A stretch of 5,843 bases of DNA from Acidobacteriota bacterium (GTDB lineage: Bacteria > Acidobacteriota > Terriglobia > Terriglobales > Acidobacteriaceae). The stretch is from contig QIAW01000094.1 in assembly GCA_003225655.1 (NCBI GenBank), forward strand, positions 1-5,843, read 5' to 3'. A program made the translations under genes and the position numbers. Positions 4,969 to 5,843 of the stretch are shown one piece after another. The notes beneath the pieces were generated by a model. That model did no database searches and was not told the origin of the DNA. It saw nothing but the letters and a program-made list of their open reading frames with translations. The stretch's first letter is position 1, and every line of letters starts with the position of its first letter.

Positions 4969-5843
4969 GTGAAACAACCAACAACGAAATCCCTGGGTTT
5001 AGCTTGGAAGACTTTCGTTTTGAAGACCTACGCTTTCTTCACTTTGAAGACCCTGGTTTTGAAGACGCTGGCGGTGACGCTCGTTGTCGGTGGTTTGGCT
5101 GGCTGTTCGCGCCGCGAGCCGGGCAACTCTCCCACTTCGTCTCAAAGTCCTTCTCAAATTCCGCTTCAAACCGTCGCGCTCAGGGCCGCGCTGCTTTCGC
5201 CCATCGATGTCAAGCTCACGTGGAAGGAACCTGCGCCGAACGCCGCTGGCTATATTGTGGAGTACGCGACCGAGCCACAAGGCGAGTTCACGACACTGGG
5301 GTTTTTCCCGCCCGATCAGGAGACCTTCACACATCCCAACCTGATGCCTGAGACGGATTGGTACTACCGCGTCCGCCCCTACTACGGACCGGCTTCCAAT
5401 GCGGTGGAGGTGGCCCTGCCCGACGCGCTCTCGGACAAAGAGTACACCCGCAGGTACGCCCGCCCGGAAGACTACAGTTGGGCGCCGCCCCACACAATTC
5501 CTGAAGGCGTCCCGGCCGCCAAGCTGTCGATCCGCAGCGCGGAGTCGGCTGCCAAGGCCGCACCCACGGACCTGAAAGCGGCCCTCGTTTCATCCACGGT
5601 GAGCGGCTTCCAGCTCACCTGGAGCGACCATGCCAGTGATGAAGACGGCTATCTGCTGGAGATGAAGCCTTCCCAGGGCGCGGAGTTCGCGGTGCGGGCC
5701 CTCCTCGATCGCGGCACCAATGCATTCGGTTATGCCTTCGAGCCGCCCCAGAGGCGAGCGACCCTCCGGGTGCGCGCCTTCTACTACGGTCAGCCCTCCA
5801 ACTTGGCGCACATAACTACCGGCGCGGCGCCCTCACGGAACGT
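4969..5843 (+). CDS. Fibronectin type III lipoprotein, 3' end cut by the window edge
   Basis: Open for 291 codons to the window edge with no stop, so the C-terminus is missing. The N-terminus is a lipoprotein signal: a Lys/Thr/Leu-rich stretch, then 'LAVTLVVGGLAGC', whose LAGC is a canonical lipobox, with Cys46 as the acylated residue. A Ser/Pro/Gln linker follows. Two fibronectin type III domains come next: about 70-150 ('IDVKLTWKEPAPNAAGYIVEY', 'WYYRVRPYYGPASNAVEV') and about 199-286 ('GFQLTWSDHASDEDGYLLEM', 'TLRVRAFYYGQPSN'). They share the core Trp, the Tyr-bearing strand and the 'RVR.(Y/F)YG..SN' ending. The mature part is probably anchored to a membrane and binds protein or sugar (inference). 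The start is uncertain: GTG 4969 has no ribosome site and gives a 45-residue signal. TTG 5020, with GGAAG at 5006-5010, gives a more usual 28 residues. There is no ATG in this frame upstream of the lipobox. Confidence 0.78.
   Translation, partial: MKQPTTKSLGLAWKTFVLKTYAFFTLKTLVLKTLAVTLVVGGLAGCSRREPGNSPTSSQSPSQIPLQTVALRAALLSPIDVKLTWKEPAPNAAGYIVEYATEPQGEFTTLGFFPPDQETFTHPNLMPETDWYYRVRPYYGPASNAVEVALPDALSDKEYTRRYARPEDYSWAPPHTIPEGVPAAKLSIRSAESAAKAAPTDLKAALVSSTVSGFQLTWSDHASDEDGYLLEMKPSQGAEFAVRALLDRGTNAFGYAFEPPQRRATLRVRAFYYGQPSNLAHITTGAAPSRN
5005..5070 (+). repeat. Near-tandem TTGAAGAC repeat inside the lipoprotein signal peptide
   Basis: TTGGAAGAC (5005) is followed by TTGAAGACC (5020), TTGAAGACC (5044) and TTGAAGACG (5059). 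Spacings are 15, 24 and 15 bases, all multiples of three, so the reading frame is kept. The protein shows recurring KT or LKT units before the hydrophobic core. The pattern suggests slippage or stepwise duplication. Confidence 0.65.

Noticed and set aside
4878..5351. 157-residue plus-strand frame after the beta-sandwich gene
   Set aside because: It overlaps the lipoprotein frame, which has a lipobox and two FN3 domains. This frame shows no domain and stops in the middle of FN3 domain 1.
4999..5493. 164-residue minus-strand open frame
   Set aside because: Antisense to the FN3 lipoprotein, with no recognisable motif.

Overview
The window looks like chromosomal DNA of a soil-type Acidobacteriota (class Terriglobia or a relative). 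This is an inference from four things: moderately high GC, a twin HTH/S24-like regulator type that I associate with acidobacteria, a DsbD-N protein paired with a 'CPYTRKHY'-type redoxin, and intergenic GTAGCGCCGG hairpin repeats. No rRNA, tRNA, IS element, CRISPR array or phage gene was seen. All six genes are on the + strand.

Region 1 (1-2023) holds two tandem paralogous regulators (126-863 and 1133-2023). Each has an N-terminal XRE-like helix-turn-helix domain and a C-terminal LexA/S24-like fold. The residues that would make the fold self-cleaving appear degenerate, in a different way in each copy. Between them lies an AT-rich stretch with a 15-bp palindrome followed by nine Ts, just before the second start codon.

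Region 2 (2024-3895) is a small envelope redox cluster: a free-standing, secreted DsbD/ScsB N-terminal-type domain protein (2162-3043) and a secreted thioredoxin-fold redoxin with a single active-site Cys (3216-3824). A GTAGCGCCGG hairpin repeat sits just upstream of the first gene, between the two, and just after the second. The middle copy ends in a T run and looks like a working terminator. The DsbD-N gene may have a leaderless mRNA.

Region 3 (3896-4322) has no gene. It holds a good sigma70-type promoter (4150-4177), partly repeated sequence blocks and a leader of about 140 nt with competing short stems.

Region 4 (4323-5843) encodes two exported proteins: a small secreted beta-sandwich protein resembling the alginate-lyase/ConA-like class, and a lipoprotein with two fibronectin type III domains that runs off the right edge. 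A large hairpin separates them. The lipoprotein's signal peptide is encoded by near-tandem TTGAAGAC repeats.

Taken together, the window has two regulators followed by four exported proteins. A functional link is plausible only between the DsbD-N and redoxin genes. Whether the regulators control the neighbours cannot be decided from sequence alone.
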